DNA of 64,000 nt from Alcaligenes parafaecalis (GCF_026344135.1 NZ_JAPKNA010000001.1:1178001-1242000), one strand, 5' to 3'. Positions 36,592 through 46,189 are shown, counted from the stretch's first letter. A program made the numbers and translations. Notes: generated from the letters alone by a model not told the origin.

Positions 36592-37475
36592 CAGTGCGCT
36601 CCTCGTTGCTTGAGCCGAGGATCCAGCGTGGTGCGCAAACCATCACTCAGCAAATTGAAACCCAGCACTGCAAACACAATGCCAATGACTGGAGCCATCA
36701 AGCCCCAACCCGCCTGGTAAATCTGGTCGCGGCCATCGGCCAGCATCACACCCCAGGCCACTACGTCCGAAGGCACAGACAAGCCCACAAAACTGAGGAT
36801 CGCTTCAACCACAATAGCTACCCCCATTTGCAGGCTGAACAAGGTGACGATCAGTGGAGCCACGCTAGGGAGCACTTCGCGCAGCATGATGCGCAGGTGG
36901 GAAAAGCCCAGCAGATGCGCGGCATAGACATAGTCACGCTGACGCGCCACCAGAACTTCGGCCCGAACCACACGATAAAAACGGGTCCAATCCACCAGCA
37001 CCACAGCCAGAATCACGTTGAACAGACCCGTGCCCAGTCCCACCATCAACATCATGGAAAAGACCACAGGCGGAAACGCCATCCACAGCACCACCAGGGA
37101 GCTGACACCTCGATCAAACCAGCCACCGATATAGCCAGCCAAAATAGCCAGCACCGTGCCCAGCACCATCGTGCCTGCCGCGGCGGTTACTGCCACCTGA
37201 AAGGCCACACGACTGCCATAAATCAGGCGCGACAAAATACATCGCCCCAGGCCATCCGTTCCCAAGGGATACTGCGCCAGACCGCCGTCCTGCCAGGCAG
37301 GTGGCAAGAGCGTTGCCAGCAAGTCCTGGGCGTTGGGATCATTCGGAGCCAGCAAGGGGGCAAACAAGGCCACCAGGGCAAAGATCAGTACCAAGGTGCC
37401 ACCGACCAGCACCTTGGGATGGGCCAGCACAGGCCACAGCCGCGCTTGCCAAAAAGAATGTGGATGCGCGCTCAT
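36591..37475 (-). CDS. Peptide/nickel-type ABC transporter permease (DppC-like)
   Basis: This 294-residue permease has about six membrane segments, the BPD_transp_1 fold and the EAA-type loop (EVLPSVAPLIVTLFSLQMGVAIV). The N-terminus PHPFSWQ-like and the LAPNDPNAQDLL periplasmic region are typical of DppC/OppC. It overlaps the DppB-like gene (ATGA) and the ATPase gene, so all are translated together. Confidence 0.94.
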   Translation of the reverse strand: MSAHPHSFWQARLWPVLAHPKVLVGGTLVLIFALVALFAPLLAPNDPNAQDLLATLLPPAWQDGGLAQYPLGTDGLGRCILSRLIYGSRVAFQVAVTAAAGTMVLGTVLAILAGYIGGWFDRGVSSLVVLWMAFPPVVFSMMLMVGLGTGLFNVILAVVLVDWTRFYRVVRAEVLVARQRDYVYAAHLLGFSHLRIMLREVLPSVAPLIVTLFSLQMGVAIVVEAILSFVGLSVPSDVVAWGVMLADGRDQIYQAGWGLMAPVIGIVFAVLGFNLLSDGLRTTLDPRLKQRGAH

Positions 37476-38485
37476 GCGGACCTCAGACGTGGATTCATAA
37501 CGCTGTACAAGCCATCGACACAGAAGTTGACGGCCAGCACCATCAAACAGAACACCAGGGCCACGCCCTGAATCAGGGGAAGGTCATGGTTCTTGATGGC
37601 TTGCACCATCAGATTGCCGATACCGGGGAAGGAGAAAATGACTTCGATCAGCAAGGTGCCGCCAAACAAAAAGCCAAACTGCACGCCGATCAGGGTCAAG
37701 GTGGGCAGGGCCGCGTTTTTCAGCATGTGCACCAGCAGCACGCGCCATTCCGGCACACCGCGCAGACGAGCGACATTCACGTACTGGCTATTGGCCGTTT
37801 CAATCAGGCTGGAGCGCAAGACGCGAATCACAATGGGACTGAAAGCCAGCGCCAGGGCCAATGCAGGCAAGATCAAATGCGAGAAGGCATCCCACCAGGC
37901 CAGCCATTGACCGCGTATCAGCAGATCAAACAGCAAAAAGCCCGTGCCACCCTCTACGGCTGGCGTGCCTTCCATCCGCCCCATAAAGGGCAGGACCGGG
38001 AACAGCACACCAAACACCACGATCAAAATGATGCCCCACAGAAAGGACGGCACGGACAGCAGCAGCACCAGTACAAAGTCGGCCACAAATTCGATCTTTT
38101 TCTTGTCCAGCAAGTACAGAACAATGCCGCCGGGAATAGAGATCAACAAAGCCATCAGCAAGCTGACACAGGCCAGCTCGAGCGTGGGGGGCAAGGCCTG
38201 GGCCAGCAAACCTGTCACCGGCTGATGGAAGAAGATGGAGTTGCCCAGATTGCCGCGAAATACACCGCTCAACCAAACCTGGTACTGATGCAAGGCCGAG
38301 CCATCCATGCCCAGCTCAACACGCAGCGCCTGTGCATCGGCTTCGGTGGCCGAAGGAGGCAACATCATGCCCAGCGAATCAGCCGGAATGACGCGCAGCA
38401 TGAAGAACACGATCATGGACAGCAGGAACGCCGTCACCAGCACGAAGACGAGCTTGCGCGCCATCAGGAAGCAAACGTTTTTCAT
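37472..38485 (-). CDS. Peptide/nickel-type ABC transporter permease (DppB-like)
   Basis: This permease of about 337 residues has the N-terminal DppB pattern (KLVFVLVTAFLLSMIVFFMLRVIP), a periplasmic loop with LGMDGSALHQYQVWLSG and the EAA loop ARLRGVPEWRVLLVHMLKN. I chose the ATG at 38485 for family-like length; an upstream GTG at 38533 would extend it by 16 residues. It lies 82 nt after the binding protein gene. Confidence 0.92.
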   Translation of the reverse strand: MKNVCFLMARKLVFVLVTAFLLSMIVFFMLRVIPADSLGMMLPPSATEADAQALRVELGMDGSALHQYQVWLSGVFRGNLGNSIFFHQPVTGLLAQALPPTLELACVSLLMALLISIPGGIVLYLLDKKKIEFVADFVLVLLLSVPSFLWGIILIVVFGVLFPVLPFMGRMEGTPAVEGGTGFLLFDLLIRGQWLAWWDAFSHLILPALALALAFSPIVIRVLRSSLIETANSQYVNVARLRGVPEWRVLLVHMLKNAALPTLTLIGVQFGFLFGGTLLIEVIFSFPGIGNLMVQAIKNHDLPLIQGVALVFCLMVLAVNFCVDGLYSVMNPRLRSA

Positions 38486-38567
38486 GAAGAGAACCGCAGG
38501 AAAAAATACGCCGGGAGGAACCCGGTAGACCACCCCGCAGCATCACGCTGCGGGGCGCATGAAAGGC

Positions 38568-40091
38568 TTACTGCCAGGAATATTCCTGTGGCAGGATGTA
38601 GCCCGTCTGATAAGTGTTGAGCTTCAAGCCCTTCTTGTAGGCAATGGTGGAGATGGACTGCAGCACTGGCAGGCTCCAGGCCTGTTCCGCGGCTTCACGG
38701 TTCAGCGCCTGGTAACCGGCTACTCGCTTGTCCTCGTCCATCTGACGATTCAGCTCATCCAGCGTGCCCGCCAGACGCTCTTCTTTCCAGGTGGAGAAAC
38801 GCAGGCGTGGGTCCAGAATGCGGCCCGTGAAAATCTCTGGATCGCCGGTTGCATTGGCCCAGCTATACAGCATGGCGCCCGTCAATTTGGACGAATGGCT
38901 CAACTCCAGATACTTGGCCACGGTAATTTCTTCGACCGTGGTCTGCACACCGATCTGGCTCCACATCTGCGCCACCGCACGGGCGACGTCATAGTCCGAA
39001 GGGAAGGTGTTATTGGTGGAGTACAAGGTGATGGTCAGCGGTTTTTCCGTGCTGTAACCCGCCTTGGCCAACTCCTCTACAGCCGCTTTCTTGTCGAAAG
39101 GAATGTTCAGATCAGGCACATCACCAGGCGAGCCTTTGGTAGCCAACACCGACAAGGGCTGAGCCACATTTTTATAGAAGGCACGGGACAGACCCGCCTT
39201 GTCGATCGCCATATTCATGGCACGACGCACATGCACGTCTTTGAAACTTTCTACATAGCTGGGCATTTGCAGAATGTAGATTTCGCTATAGGGATAGACC
39301 TTGGCTTCCAGCTTGGGATTCTTTTCCAGGCGGCTGATCTCACGCACAGGAATCTGCACAGAGACATCCGCCCGGCCTGACTCGACAGCAGCCACCCGTG
39401 CAGACGAATCCGGCACAATCTCGAACACCACTTGCTTCAAATCTGGCGCACCTTGCCAGTAGTCCTCGAAAGCTTCCAGGGTAATGCGGGAACCACGCTG
39501 ATAATCACTCAGCTTGTACGGGCCCGCGCCTATAGGACGCTTCAGGAATTCCTCTTCCCCCACCTTCTCGAAATAGGCTTTGGGCAAGATATAGGCGGAC
39601 AAGAAAGCCAGACCTTTCGGTGCTGTGGGTGTAGGCGAACTGAAATGAATGATGGCCTCCAGAGGGCCGGTAATTTCTACCGACTTCAGGGTAGGTAACA
39701 TGCCATTCAATGCCAATGTTTTCTTGTTGATCGCACGATCAAAAGTGAACTTCAGATCCTCGGCTGTCATGTCACTGCCGTCATGGAATTTCACCTTGTC
39801 GCGCAGCTTGACCTTCAAAGCCTGACCAGTCTCATCCGCCCATTCCCAGGACTCGATCAGGCGGGGTGCCACCTTCAGATCGTCACCCACAAACAGGGGG
39901 GAATCAAACACCGCTTTGTAAATCGACTGGCCGGCCGGGAAAGTCACCGAAGTGGGGTCCCAGGACGGGATATCCACCGGGAAAGCAATCTTCAGCTCGT
40001 TCCCGGCTGCCAGGCTGGCCGTCCCACAGCCCATCATCAAGGCCGCCCCCAAGGCCAACCCCATCACGCTTTTTCGCAACGCTTTCACCAT
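38568..40091 (-). CDS. Peptide/nickel-type ABC transporter substrate-binding protein
   Basis: This 507-residue family 5 (SBP_bac_5) periplasmic protein has a signal peptide ending near ASLAAG and motifs DIPSWDPTSVTFPAGQS and VKFHDGSDMTAEDLKFTFDR. The ATG at 40091 has an excellent ribosome binding site (GGGGA, 5 nt spacing). It heads the operon of two permeases, the fused ATPase, dioxygenase alpha/beta and flavin reductase. The substrate cannot be named, but the linked genes suggest an aromatic-containing peptide-like molecule. Confidence 0.93.
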   Translation of the reverse strand: MVKALRKSVMGLALGAALMMGCGTASLAAGNELKIAFPVDIPSWDPTSVTFPAGQSIYKAVFDSPLFVGDDLKVAPRLIESWEWADETGQALKVKLRDKVKFHDGSDMTAEDLKFTFDRAINKKTLALNGMLPTLKSVEITGPLEAIIHFSSPTPTAPKGLAFLSAYILPKAYFEKVGEEEFLKRPIGAGPYKLSDYQRGSRITLEAFEDYWQGAPDLKQVVFEIVPDSSARVAAVESGRADVSVQIPVREISRLEKNPKLEAKVYPYSEIYILQMPSYVESFKDVHVRRAMNMAIDKAGLSRAFYKNVAQPLSVLATKGSPGDVPDLNIPFDKKAAVEELAKAGYSTEKPLTITLYSTNNTFPSDYDVARAVAQMWSQIGVQTTVEEITVAKYLELSHSSKLTGAMLYSWANATGDPEIFTGRILDPRLRFSTWKEERLAGTLDELNRQMDEDKRVAGYQALNREAAEQAWSLPVLQSISTIAYKKGLKLNTYQTGYILPQEYSWQ

Positions 40092-40138
40092 GTGTCCCCT
40101 TTTGTTATGCACATCATCCCAGCGGGAGTCCGCCTTGC

Positions 40139-40245
40139 TAAAAAGTATATAGTTTATTCTTAAATTAAATGGATAATGGTTTTCCCTATAATTTATTTTC
40201 TTTAATATCAACATATTATCTAAAAACAAAACAATATACTTTTTA
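40139..40245. promoter_or_regulatory. AT-rich divergent control region with a 12-bp inverted repeat
   Basis: TAAAAAGTATAT (40139-40150) and its exact complement ATATACTTTTTA (40234-40245) flank the AT-rich spacer between the importer operon and the V4R-GntR pair. The first arm contains a minus-strand TATACT hexamer that may be the importer -10 box. A perfect TATAAT lies at 40187-40192 on the plus strand. I infer that the arms are operators for the nearby GntR protein. Confidence 0.55.
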
Positions 40246-40251
40246 TTAAAA

Positions 40252-40761
40252 ATGACTGAATTTAAAGATAGATTGCACTGGGATACGGCTCAGGGCCAGA
40301 TTCTGGATGCAGATCGGCGTTACCTGATGATGCGTGCCGATGTGCTGATGGGGCTCTTTCGCCGCCTAGATGAACCCGCCCGAACACAGGCGCTGGATGC
40401 CTTGGGGCAGGCCGTGATGGAACAAGGGGGCTTGTCGGCCAAGGCCTATTGGGAAGCCATCAATCACGAGCCGCAGGCCTTGCTGGACAGCATTGCGGAT
40501 ATTTCGGCACAGCTAGGTTGGGGGAACTGGGATATTCAAACGGCCGCCAGCGCAGGTTTGCAGGTCAGTGTGAAAAACAGTCCCTTTGCCTGGGGGTTTG
40601 GGCCCCATGATCAGCCCCTGTGCCGACCTATCGTTGGTATGCTTACAGCCGTCGGCAAACTGATCTACGATCAGCACGTCCAGGTGCAGGAAACTCACTG
40701 CTGCGCACAGGGCCAACATGCTGACTGCCTGTTCACCGTCTTACCCAAAATCAATGAATAA
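40252..40761 (+). CDS. V4R (4-vinyl reductase) small-ligand-binding domain protein
   Basis: This 169-residue protein is built mainly of a V4R domain, with the C-terminal pattern VQETHCCAQGQHADCLFTVLP typical of the fold. V4R domains bind small hydrophobic molecules, often aromatic, in regulators such as XylR/DmpR and in bacteriochlorophyll reductases. Here it stands alone, overlapping a GntR regulator gene by 8 nt, so I infer that it senses the pathway substrate and modulates that regulator. A storage or carrier role is the alternative. Confidence 0.85.
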   Translation: MTEFKDRLHWDTAQGQILDADRRYLMMRADVLMGLFRRLDEPARTQALDALGQAVMEQGGLSAKAYWEAINHEPQALLDSIADISAQLGWGNWDIQTAASAGLQVSVKNSPFAWGFGPHDQPLCRPIVGMLTAVGKLIYDQHVQVQETHCCAQGQHADCLFTVLPKINE

Positions 40762-41434
40762 AAACCAGCCTGCCGCCCCCAAACTGAACATACGCCAGCA
40801 GGTCTACAAGCACTTGCGCAGCCGCATGCGCAGTGGCGACATCAACTATGACAGCCGTCTGGTCGACCATGAAATTGCGGCTGAATTGCAAGTCTCGCGC
40901 ATGCCAGTGCGCGAAGCCCTGCTGCAACTGACCAACGAAGGATTGCTGGAAGGCACCTCACGCGGCTTCATGCTGCGGCGCTTCACGCCTGCCGATATTG
41001 CGCAGATCTTTGAAATACGGATGTTGCTGGAGCCGGAAGCGGCGGCGGCGGCTTGCCTGCAAGCAGGTCTGGAAGGCCTGGCCTTGATGAACAAGGCCGC
41101 CACGGCAGCCGAAAAAGCACATGAAGCCGCAGACCCCATGCAATACATGATTGCCAACGATGCCTTTCGGGAAAGCTGGATCATGCTGTGCCCCAACCCG
41201 CATTTAAGCACCATGATCATGCGCCTGAGCGACCACGTGGAAGCGGTGCGTCTGGCGACCTTGCGCGATACGCGTTACCGGGAGCTGTCCATGCAGGCCA
41301 CTCGCGGCATCCTGCAGTCCTTTCTGGATAAAGACCCGGAACAGGCCCGCGAGCATGTGCGCGGCAATCTGCGCCATGCGTCCATGAGCTATTACGCGAC
41401 GCTGGACGAAATGCTGGAGCGCCAGACTGGCTAA
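40754..41434 (+). CDS. GntR-family (FCD) regulator linked to the V4R protein
   Basis: This 226-residue regulator has a GntR winged helix (about residues 10-80, IRQQVYKHLRSRMRSGDI and VSRMPVREALLQLTNEG) and an FCD domain (EIRMLLEPEAAAAACL, EHVRGNLRHASMSY). The ATG at 40754 overlaps the V4R stop by 8 nt. It probably controls the divergent importer-dioxygenase operon through the AT-rich spacer. The FCD metal-site histidines are partly replaced, so the ligand mode may differ from classical members. Confidence 0.88.
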   Translation: MNKNQPAAPKLNIRQQVYKHLRSRMRSGDINYDSRLVDHEIAAELQVSRMPVREALLQLTNEGLLEGTSRGFMLRRFTPADIAQIFEIRMLLEPEAAAAACLQAGLEGLALMNKAATAAEKAHEAADPMQYMIANDAFRESWIMLCPNPHLSTMIMRLSDHVEAVRLATLRDTRYRELSMQATRGILQSFLDKDPEQAREHVRGNLRHASMSYYATLDEMLERQTG

Positions 41435-41489
41435 GTGCCTGATTGCATAAGGCTGCGCACGGGGCTGCTGATGCTCAGCACAAGGGACG

Positions 41490-42365
41490 TCAAGGCTGCG
41501 CTTTCTGCTCCACCGACGCTGCAATGGCCTTGCCAATCCTGGCGATAGCCGCATTGCGCTCTTCCATCGATGCCTTGGTTTCCGTGATGTAAACGGCCGT
41601 CACCAAGGGTGCACGTTCTGGCGGCCACATCACTGCGACTACTCCGCGTGTGCCATGCCCCCCTGCCCCTGTTCGGTCTGCGACAAGCCAGCTTTCAGGC
41701 ACACCGGCCCGCAATAAAGGCCCACCCACTTCGTTATGGCGCAGCCAGTCAATCAGCCGATCACGGGAAGGAGATTCAAGCCCCTCTCCCAGAACCAGCT
41801 TCTGCAAGGTTTGCACCATGGCCTTGGGAGTAGTCGTGTCACGAGGGTCGCCCGGCGTGGCTTCATTCAAGTCCGGCTCATTGCGATCCAGGCGAGTCAC
41901 CGTATCGCCCTGCGTGCGCAGAAAAGAGGTGATGGCCTCTGGCCCACCCAACATTTCCAAGACCCCGTTAGCGGCCGTATTGTCGCTGTTACGCATCGTG
42001 ATCGCACATAATTGAGCCGCCGATACATACTGACCAATCATGTTTTCCGTGGTGGGCGCATACGACTGTATAGCCTCCTCCTTGACCAGCCAGGCGGTCT
42101 TCATCGCCCCCTGTCCTCTGGCCAGCAACGCGGCACAAATCAGGGCTTTGCTGGTACTGGCCATAGGGAAACGCTCATCAGCACGGTACTGCCAAAGCTG
42201 CGCATCTGCGGTATCCAGGACAGCCACGCCGACACGAGCCTGCAGCAACTGTTCAGCCTCTTGAGCGGCCTGAACGACAGGATGGGTTTCAGTCCCAAAC
42301 ACATTGAAAGACAGGCCTGCTGCAATCAGCAGCGCCCCGAGTCGTGCCAGTTTATTTGTACTCAT
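41490..42365 (-). CDS. Class A beta-lactamase, carbenicillinase (CARB/PSE)-like
   Basis: This 291-residue enzyme with a signal peptide has all class A motifs: S70-TS-K73, SDN at 127-129, the omega-loop E163-PDL-N167 and the third motif as RTG (R231) in place of KTG. Arginine at that position, with two cysteines (C77, C120) around the active-site helix, is characteristic of the carbenicillin-hydrolysing CARB group. It would act in the periplasm on penicillins. No regulator or mobile element flanks it, so it is probably an intrinsic chromosomal gene. Confidence 0.9.
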   Translation of the reverse strand: MSTNKLARLGALLIAAGLSFNVFGTETHPVVQAAQEAEQLLQARVGVAVLDTADAQLWQYRADERFPMASTSKALICAALLARGQGAMKTAWLVKEEAIQSYAPTTENMIGQYVSAAQLCAITMRNSDNTAANGVLEMLGGPEAITSFLRTQGDTVTRLDRNEPDLNEATPGDPRDTTTPKAMVQTLQKLVLGEGLESPSRDRLIDWLRHNEVGGPLLRAGVPESWLVADRTGAGGHGTRGVVAVMWPPERAPLVTAVYITETKASMEERNAAIARIGKAIAASVEQKAQP

Positions 42366-42483
42366 CGGCCTATCCTTTACACATCAGTTAACACACAGAA
42401 AAAACCTTGCTGCCGGACCGGCCTTTAACTTGAATCTGGCCCCATCAAGTCATGCCACCCAACTTGATGGACTACGGCGAACC

Positions 42484-45400
42484 TTAAGGTTCAATCCGCG
42501 GCGGCGGCTCTCTTTTCTCAGCGCTGACAACTGGGGCATCCAGCTCTTTCAATTGGGGATCATCAATTTTGCCGGTCACCGCGTAAGTCACTGACAAATG
42601 GCTGCTCATCGGAATTTGCATCAGCCACTGCGTCAGCAAAGCCCCTACCCCCACGACGGGGTTAACCGTGAAATACGCGGCAATCGCCGCACCACTCATA
42701 TCCAGATTGGGGTTCACCACCGCCACCAGATCCAGCGTCTCGTCCTTGATGTCAATCCAGCCCTTCAGCTTGATTGCCCCCGCCGGGCCTTTGATCTGAT
42801 AGTTATCCAACTCCAGCTTGCCCTGTGCCAGGTTCATGCGCCCAGTCAGGCTATCAAAAGCAAAGCCTGTTTTGACGGCTCCGAACAAATCCAGATCCAG
42901 TCGGCTTAAACGTGAAATGGACTGCAAACTCAAGAGCTCCAGCAACTTGGCCGAACGCGAGTTCAAACTGATAAAGCGCCCTTTTTTCAAATCCACATTG
43001 AACTGCCCGCTGATCTTGCGCTTGTCGAATGTCCAGGGGAAGTCGCTCCAGAACAAGGCAGCTTGTACTGTGCCGTCACCGTCTTTGATTGACTCAGTCA
43101 GCAAACCACTGACATCAACAAACTTCCCCAGATCCGCAACATAACTATTGGCAATCAACTCCAGGCCACGCTGTGGTCCACGCAATGCCAAGGAGCCCTG
43201 TCCTTGCAATTGCATACCGTCCGCACTCAGGGCAAAGTTCTCCAGCTTCCACTGCTGTCCCTTTCCGTCAGGCTTGCCCTTGGCTTCCAGCTTGCCAAAG
43301 CGCATGCCCTGAATCTGCAAGTCATCAACCTTGAGCGAGATCGCAGGCAAGAGCAGATCGTCGTCCATAGGCAAGTCGGCATCGGGCCAGGCCCAATCCG
43401 GGCGACGGCTATCAATATGCAAACGGGAAAAATTGGCACTGAACAAGCCGGTAAAACGTCCGTCCTGATGCTGCGCCTGCACATTCCCTTCTGCTTGCCG
43501 GGCTTTCAGACTCATGTACAACTTGCCTGCGGCATCTTCGGTACTTTCCAGTTCCAACTGATCAAGCCACTGCCCTCTGAAAAACGCTTGATCTGTTTTC
43601 AGGCGTACCCGTTCCAACAGGGGCAGCAAAGGACGGGCCGAGGAAGCCAGGGCACTGCCATCCAAATTCTGGCCAAACTCCTGCACGACCTGCTCCCACG
43701 CATCCAGATCTATCCGGTTGTAGCGACTGTGCAATTCCAGACCACGCTTGGGCCAGTTCACCAGACCGGGGGTTCCTATGCTTCCGCTCTGGAAATAACT
43801 GCCTTGGCGGGAGCCTTGCAGGTGCAGCAGATTCAGCAAAAAAGTCTGCCTGTCTTCCAGACTGATCTGCAAACGATCTAGCTTGGCGGCGGAGTCGCTA
43901 CGCCAATCCGCCTTCAATTTAGCCGCCCGCTCCGCAGGCTTATGAAAAGGCTCGGGCAAGTTCAAGGCCAGCCCGCTCAGATCAGATTCCACACCAAAAG
44001 AAAAAGAGCTCTTGGCATCCAACATCATCAATGCGCTGTACGGTGTCTGGCCTTGCAAACGCTGCAGGCCTTTCAATTCCAGGTACTGCTCCAGACCTTG
44101 TGCGGTCAGCACGCCATTCAAACGCAAGCCGGGCTTGCCCGGCTCCAGCACACCGCTAATTTGGGTATCACCGCCCAGTAGCTTGCCTGACAAAGTCTGC
44201 GCGCTAATGCCTTTTTCGTTAAAGGCCAGCTCCCCCTTCAAGGCTGTCAAAGACGGCGCCTGAGGCATGTATTGAAACTCGCCATTGTCTATCTGGATCT
44301 GGCCCTGGACTTGTGTGTTGTCTGCATTATCCAAGGGAATCTGCAGCTTGAGAGGAACCGTCCAGTCCCCTTTGACCCGGCTCTCTGACAGCAAGCCATC
44401 CAGGAGCGAATCCAGGGGGGATTGATGCACCAAAGCCAGATAGCTGGTGGCCGGGGCTTGAGACAAGCCTTCCAGCTTCAAGAAGCTTTCTTTTTCCAAA
44501 GAGGTGATGTGTGTCTGGATATCCCGCAGGGCAATATCCTGATGCTTGGCAATTGGCATGCGCGCCTGCTGAGCCAGGATATCCAGATTGTCGTTGTGCA
44601 TGCGTATGCTGCCCTGCACGCCTTCCAGACGCGGCCAGGCCAAGCGCTTGGGACGTGCAGGCTGGTAATCCACAATCCCGTTATCCAAGGCCCCCGCCAC
44701 TTCAAAACTGCCATCTTCCGGACTCAAGCCATAGGGAAAGGTATCCAGACCGCCCTGCACACGAATCGTGCCATCACGTACCGCCCCTTGCACCAATCCA
44801 GTCTGCATCCATTCGCGGGCCAGCGGATTAACGGTTAAAGGCAGGTAATTCACCAAAGCGCCCAAATTCAGGTATTTGAATTGGCCCTGCCAATCCGCCA
44901 CCCCGGCTTCAAAATGAGCATCTTCACGCCAGCTTCCACTGATCTGTGCATCCAGATCGGGATTACGCACACCCAGACTCATCTTGCTGATGCTCAGTCT
45001 GGCCTGCTCATCACGATGAAGGGTGCCTTGAGCAGCAAGCTGGTCCACGGCCAGATACTGGGCGAACACATCCGGTACACGCAGGCCAAAGCTATTCATA
45101 GCCAGCGCCCACTGCAGATCGCCACTTTGCTTGCCTTGAGCCAGCGCCTGCACGTCGTTCAGCCCGCCAGCCAGCTCAACAGCGGCCTGTTCCAGTTGCA
45201 GCCGATCTTCGCTTTCAGTCAGCACGGCCACATCGCGCAGTTGTGCGGCTAACTGCATCTGTATGGGCTGAACCGATTGGGTCTGACTGGCCTGGGCGCG
45301 CAGATCAAGCCAGCCCTTGTCCAGAACGGCAGGTACATCCAGCCAAGGGCGCAGCGCGGGAGTATCTACTCCTTTGGCCTGCACTGTCATCTCCCAAGGC

Positions 45401-46089
45401 AGGTCCATCACATCCACATTCTCTGGCAGACGACGCTTGCCTTGCACCCGCAAGGCAAGGTCCAGGGACTCTCCCAGATTCGCGGGCAAGGCCGTGGCCA
45501 GATTCACCTCGTGCCAGCCCTGTCTATACCCGATCTGCAACTGAATGGAAGGCAGGCCCAACACCGGCGCACCGCGCAAGTCGTCCTGCCACTGCAAGGA
45601 TGTGCCCTGAATACGAATGCCCCGCTGTTCCAGCAGCCAACGAACCGGCCCTTGCCAAGCCTGAGGCTCAGTGTCCGTGCTGTCATCCTCCAGATCCAGC
45701 ACTTGCCCCATCACCAGAATCTGGCCTTGAGGATCGCGCCGCACAGGAATCGTCAAACCTTGCACATCCAGTTGACGCAATTGCAGCGAGCCGCTGAACA
45801 GCGACTTCCAACTGATATCGGCTTCCAATTGAGGCAGTTGCAGCATGGGCTCCTGGCCCGGCTCAGCCAGGGACAGACCCGTCACCGCAATATGGGGATT
45901 CCAGCCTTGCCAGTCGCCTTTTAATTCTTGAATCTGGACGTTCAGACCGGTTTGCTCACTGATTTTCTGCACCAGAAAAGGACGCAGATTATCCAGTTGG
46001 GGCACGAGCAGGTAACGTAGCCCGACCAGGCTTAGCATCAGCGCAAAATAGAGCAGCAGCGCCAGTCGCACAAGCCCTCGAACTACCAT
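42484..46089 (-). CDS. YhdP/AsmA-like envelope lipid-transport protein
   Basis: This 1201-residue protein starts with a membrane anchor (LVRLALLLYFALMLSLVGLRYL) and continues as a long beta-rich repeat body with an AsmA-like C-terminal part (LDLFGAVKTGFAFDSLTGRM, GWIDIKDETLDLVAVVNPNL). It fits the YhdP (DUF3971, TIGR02099) family, which forms a bridge moving phospholipids to the outer membrane in E. coli. It is divergent from glnE, with a 100-bp spacer. The tail is proline- and glutamate-rich. Confidence 0.9.
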   Translation of the reverse strand: MVVRGLVRLALLLYFALMLSLVGLRYLLVPQLDNLRPFLVQKISEQTGLNVQIQELKGDWQGWNPHIAVTGLSLAEPGQEPMLQLPQLEADISWKSLFSGSLQLRQLDVQGLTIPVRRDPQGQILVMGQVLDLEDDSTDTEPQAWQGPVRWLLEQRGIRIQGTSLQWQDDLRGAPVLGLPSIQLQIGYRQGWHEVNLATALPANLGESLDLALRVQGKRRLPENVDVMDLPWEMTVQAKGVDTPALRPWLDVPAVLDKGWLDLRAQASQTQSVQPIQMQLAAQLRDVAVLTESEDRLQLEQAAVELAGGLNDVQALAQGKQSGDLQWALAMNSFGLRVPDVFAQYLAVDQLAAQGTLHRDEQARLSISKMSLGVRNPDLDAQISGSWREDAHFEAGVADWQGQFKYLNLGALVNYLPLTVNPLAREWMQTGLVQGAVRDGTIRVQGGLDTFPYGLSPEDGSFEVAGALDNGIVDYQPARPKRLAWPRLEGVQGSIRMHNDNLDILAQQARMPIAKHQDIALRDIQTHITSLEKESFLKLEGLSQAPATSYLALVHQSPLDSLLDGLLSESRVKGDWTVPLKLQIPLDNADNTQVQGQIQIDNGEFQYMPQAPSLTALKGELAFNEKGISAQTLSGKLLGGDTQISGVLEPGKPGLRLNGVLTAQGLEQYLELKGLQRLQGQTPYSALMMLDAKSSFSFGVESDLSGLALNLPEPFHKPAERAAKLKADWRSDSAAKLDRLQISLEDRQTFLLNLLHLQGSRQGSYFQSGSIGTPGLVNWPKRGLELHSRYNRIDLDAWEQVVQEFGQNLDGSALASSARPLLPLLERVRLKTDQAFFRGQWLDQLELESTEDAAGKLYMSLKARQAEGNVQAQHQDGRFTGLFSANFSRLHIDSRRPDWAWPDADLPMDDDLLLPAISLKVDDLQIQGMRFGKLEAKGKPDGKGQQWKLENFALSADGMQLQGQGSLALRGPQRGLELIANSYVADLGKFVDVSGLLTESIKDGDGTVQAALFWSDFPWTFDKRKISGQFNVDLKKGRFISLNSRSAKLLELLSLQSISRLSRLDLDLFGAVKTGFAFDSLTGRMNLAQGKLELDNYQIKGPAGAIKLKGWIDIKDETLDLVAVVNPNLDMSGAAIAAYFTVNPVVGVGALLTQWLMQIPMSSHLSVTYAVTGKIDDPQLKELDAPVVSAEKREPPPRIEP

Positions 46090-46189
46090 GCAATCAATTC
46101 CCGAGTATAGTTAGATGCGGTCATTTCCGGCATTGTCAGACAAGTAATGGCACTTGCCGTTCCCCCTTCTCCGAAAAGCCTCTTATCGT

